The position numbers were made by a program, and so were the translations under genes. Shown in pieces: positions 62,149 through 64,000 of a stretch of 64,000 nucleotides of DNA. Under the pieces are notes generated by a model. The model worked only from the letters and a program-made list of their open reading frames with translations, ran no database searches and was not told the origin of the DNA. The stretch lies in assembly GCF_000526335.1 (NCBI RefSeq), contig NZ_JAFW01000001.1:3100001-3164000 (forward strand), given 5' to 3'. Each line of letters starts with the position of its first letter. The stretch's first letter is position 1. The stretch is from Arthrobacter sp. 31Y (GTDB lineage: Bacteria; Actinomycetota; Actinomycetes; Actinomycetales; Micrococcaceae).

Positions 62149-62224
62149 GGTTTCCATTTTGCCAGTTGCCCGGCCGTACGCCGATTCCGGCCCGTGACAC
62201 TCCCCGTGCACTTACTCGTGAGGC

Positions 62225-63211
62225 CTAGCCGTGCAGCGCCCTGTAAGCATCTTCGGCGGCCGGATGGAGCGGGATACCCGCGGTGTTGATGAGGGTTTCC
62301 GGGCTGAGGAACTGCACTCCGGTGCTCGACGTCGGAACCAGATCCTGAGCCTGGTTCACCAGCAACTCCACCGTCTGCCGAACAACATGGTCGGCCAGGT
62401 CCCTGCGGCACAGGAGCAGGTTGGCAACGCCCACCGTCCACACAGCGGGTGCGTTCCCGTAGCTGTTGGCGGGGATCAGCACGCGGTCGTAGAAGAATCC
62501 CGACTGCGCCCGTGTCGCCGGGATGAGTTCGGAAATGTCCAACAGCCGAAGGCCGACATCCTTCGCTGCGGCAGCGATGGGAGCGGTGGGCACGCCTCCC
62601 GATTGGATCATCACGTCAATCGAACCGTCCTGCAGCGAGGCCAGCGCCTGGTTCAAACCGAGGTTCACTTGCTTCACGGTGCGGGGCGGTTCAGAAAGTC
62701 CCGCCGCTGTGATGATCCGTCCAGCGGTCAGGGTGGTCCCTGAGCCCACTTCACCCACGCCGGCAGTCTTCCCGGCGAGGTCTGCGAGGGTCCGTATCCC
62801 GCTGTCCTCCCGCACAATGCAGTGGACATAGTTCTGGTAAACCTTTCCCAGCGCCACAAGGTCGCCGGGCTGCGCGGGATTCCCGGCGGGCGCTGCGGCC
62901 CGCGCTGCGGCATCGGCCAGCGCGACGGCGAAGGTCGCCTCGCCGGACACAACCCGCTGGATGTTCTCAAGGCTCCCGCCGGTGGTCAGCGCGACGGCCT
63001 TCGCGGCCACGCCTTCGCGCTGAAGCAATGCCGCGAGTAGGGTGGCGAACTCCAGGTAGAAGCCGCCGGATTCGCCACCGGCAACCGTGAGTTCTCTTGG
63101 CTGTTCGTCGGGCGTGCAGGCGGTGGTCGACGCAAGCAGGCCTCCGCTCAGGCCAATCGCGACGGCGCTTTTGAGGACGCTCCGCCGGGAGAACGCGAGG
63201 GAATCAGGCAT
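62225..63211 (-). CDS. TAXI family solute-binding lipoprotein (Tat type)
   Basis: The 328-residue protein has a twin-arginine leader (FSRRSVLKSAVAIG) and a lipobox ending TTAC. The mature domain is of the TRAP-associated TAXI type (VAGGESGGFYLEFATLLAALL and a late segment on VWTVGVANLLLCRRDL). TAXI proteins bind glutamate or other acids. No TRAP membrane gene is visible, and its gene overlaps the preceding sensor kinase gene by eight bases, so it may feed the kinase with a signal instead of a transporter. Confidence 0.87.
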   Translation of the reverse strand: MPDSLAFSRRSVLKSAVAIGLSGGLLASTTACTPDEQPRELTVAGGESGGFYLEFATLLAALLQREGVAAKAVALTTGGSLENIQRVVSGEATFAVALADAAARAAAPAGNPAQPGDLVALGKVYQNYVHCIVREDSGIRTLADLAGKTAGVGEVGSGTTLTAGRIITAAGLSEPPRTVKQVNLGLNQALASLQDGSIDVMIQSGGVPTAPIAAAAKDVGLRLLDISELIPATRAQSGFFYDRVLIPANSYGNAPAVWTVGVANLLLCRRDLADHVVRQTVELLVNQAQDLVPTSSTGVQFLSPETLINTAGIPLHPAAEDAYRALHG

Positions 63212-64000
63212 GCGTGTCCTCCTCCGGTTTTACGAACTCGAGGCGTGCCGTCAGGCCGTGGGGCTCGCGGGGCTCAAGCACGAGTCGCCCACCGTTCGCC
63301 TGCGCCAGCCGCTCCACGATGGTCATGCCCAAGCCATTGCCGGGGATCTTGCCATGCTGCGGCGCCCGCCAGAACCTGGTGGTGGACGCAGCGCGCTGTT
63401 CGGCTGGGAGGCCCGGGCCGTCGTCGGAAATCTCGACGGCGGTGCCTCCTTGCGTCGGTTGGGTCGCCACCGTGATGTGGGAGCCGGGGGCGTACTTCAT
63501 GGCGTTGGTGAGGAGTTCGCCCACCATGTGCGCGAGTTCGTCGGGGTCGCACACGATGTGGCTTCCGGACGTTGGGTCCTCCAAAGTCAGCTGTGATCCG
63601 GCAAGGTGAGCGGCCGGCGTCGCCCTTTCCACTTCGCCCTGCAGGATCGGGTAGGGATCGATGACGGCCAGACGCTTGTGCTCTGCTTCGTTCGGGCGGG
63701 AAGACCCCTCGAAGGCGCGGTGTTCCGCCGCAGCCAGCTTCAGCACGCCGTCGAGCATTTCCTCAACCCGCTCAAGTTCCGCGACGACGCCGGCTGCCGC
63801 CTCCTTCTCCGGTTCTGAGCGCAACGCCAGCTGCAGCAAATCGATGCGCAAGCGCAGCGCGCCAACAGGGTTCCGGAGCTGGTGCGAGGTATCGGCGATG
63901 AGCCGGCGTTGGGACTCCATGCTTTCCGTCACGGTGTCGGCCATGGCCGTGAAGGAACGGCTCAATGCGCGAAGTTCCGGCGGGCCCGCCTCCGGGAGCT
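63204..64000 (-). CDS. Sensor histidine kinase (partial, 5' end beyond the window)
   Basis: The frame is open to the right edge. The visible 265 residues start in a HAMP-like linker (PPELRALSRSFTAMADTV), followed by the H-box DTSHQLRNPVGALRLRI, and the ATPase motifs LLTNAMKYAPGSH, DDGPGLP and GNGLGMTIVERLA. It is a transmembrane two-component sensor whose input domain is not seen. A TTG at 63965 could be read as a start, but the frame upstream looks coding. Eight-base overlap with the TAXI gene implies a common role. Confidence 0.9.
   Translation of the reverse strand, partial: LPEAGPPELRALSRSFTAMADTVTESMESQRRLIADTSHQLRNPVGALRLRIDLLQLALRSEPEKEAAAGVVAELERVEEMLDGVLKLAAAEHRAFEGSSRPNEAEHKRLAVIDPYPILQGEVERATPAAHLAGSQLTLEDPTSGSHIVCDPDELAHMVGELLTNAMKYAPGSHITVATQPTQGGTAVEISDDGPGLPAEQRAASTTRFWRAPQHGKIPGNGLGMTIVERLAQANGGRLVLEPREPHGLTARLEFVKPEEDTHA

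Overview
The window is high-GC actinobacterial DNA that fits a soil Micrococcaceae such as Arthrobacter or Paenarthrobacter. The evidence is gene content: RamB-type control next to separate aceA and aceB genes, LytR_C and Stealth proteins, sugar ABC importers that lack their own ATPase gene, and several starts that look leaderless. No rRNA, tRNA, CRISPR array, phage or insertion sequence was seen. Genes are cut at both edges: the 3' end of putA at the left and a sensor kinase at the right.

Region 1 (1-12.1 kb) is housekeeping and envelope: putA, an MpaB/DUF2236 oxygenase, a DHA2-type exporter with a divergent MarR regulator, a secreted M23 peptidase, a glutathione peroxidase, a metallophosphoesterase, a Stealth phosphotransferase, a HAD hydrolase, and a small protein overlapping a LytR_C membrane protein. 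Region 2 (12-19 kb) is an arabinoside module: TetR, a frameshifted LacI regulator, a solute-binding protein with two permeases, and a GH51 arabinofuranosidase. Region 3 (19-31 kb) holds a DsbA/FrnE-like oxidoreductase, a glycosyltransferase, a GNAT protein, tctCBA with a UspA protein and a divergent CitAB-type two-component system, and two toxin-antitoxin modules (Phd/ParE and HipBA) on either side of a luciferase-like oxidoreductase.

Region 4 (31.1-43.8 kb) is the most remarkable part. It is a single minus-strand run of 13 tightly spaced genes with a divergent ROK repressor. It encodes an ABC sugar importer, four Gfo/Idh/MocA oxidoreductases, two TIM-barrel sugar isomerase-like proteins, a DUF1080 (3-keto-disaccharide hydrolase type) protein, an unassigned cytoplasmic beta-propeller, a degenerate oxidoreductase-like protein and a UPF0303 protein. 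The set matches the logic of oxidative (3-keto) sugar or glycoside breakdown, as known for levoglucosan, but has parts without an assigned role.

Region 5 (45.2-50.7 kb) is visibly richer in A and T and looks like an acquired catabolic cluster: an SDR, an MHS-type transporter, a 3-hydroxyisobutyrate-dehydrogenase-like enzyme, a VOC protein, an NAD-epimerase and an ABM monooxygenase. A short Cys-rich peptide gene is translationally coupled to the SDR. Region 6 (50.8-57.2 kb) has a CynX/NimT-like transporter and the glyoxylate shunt (aceB, aceA) with divergent ramB. Region 7 (57.2-64 kb) has periodic repeats, a secreted YVTN/FG-GAP protein carrying identical 150-bp repeats, a TetR regulator divergent from a cytochrome b protein, a ThiD/pyridoxal-kinase-like enzyme, and a TAXI lipoprotein overlapping a sensor kinase.
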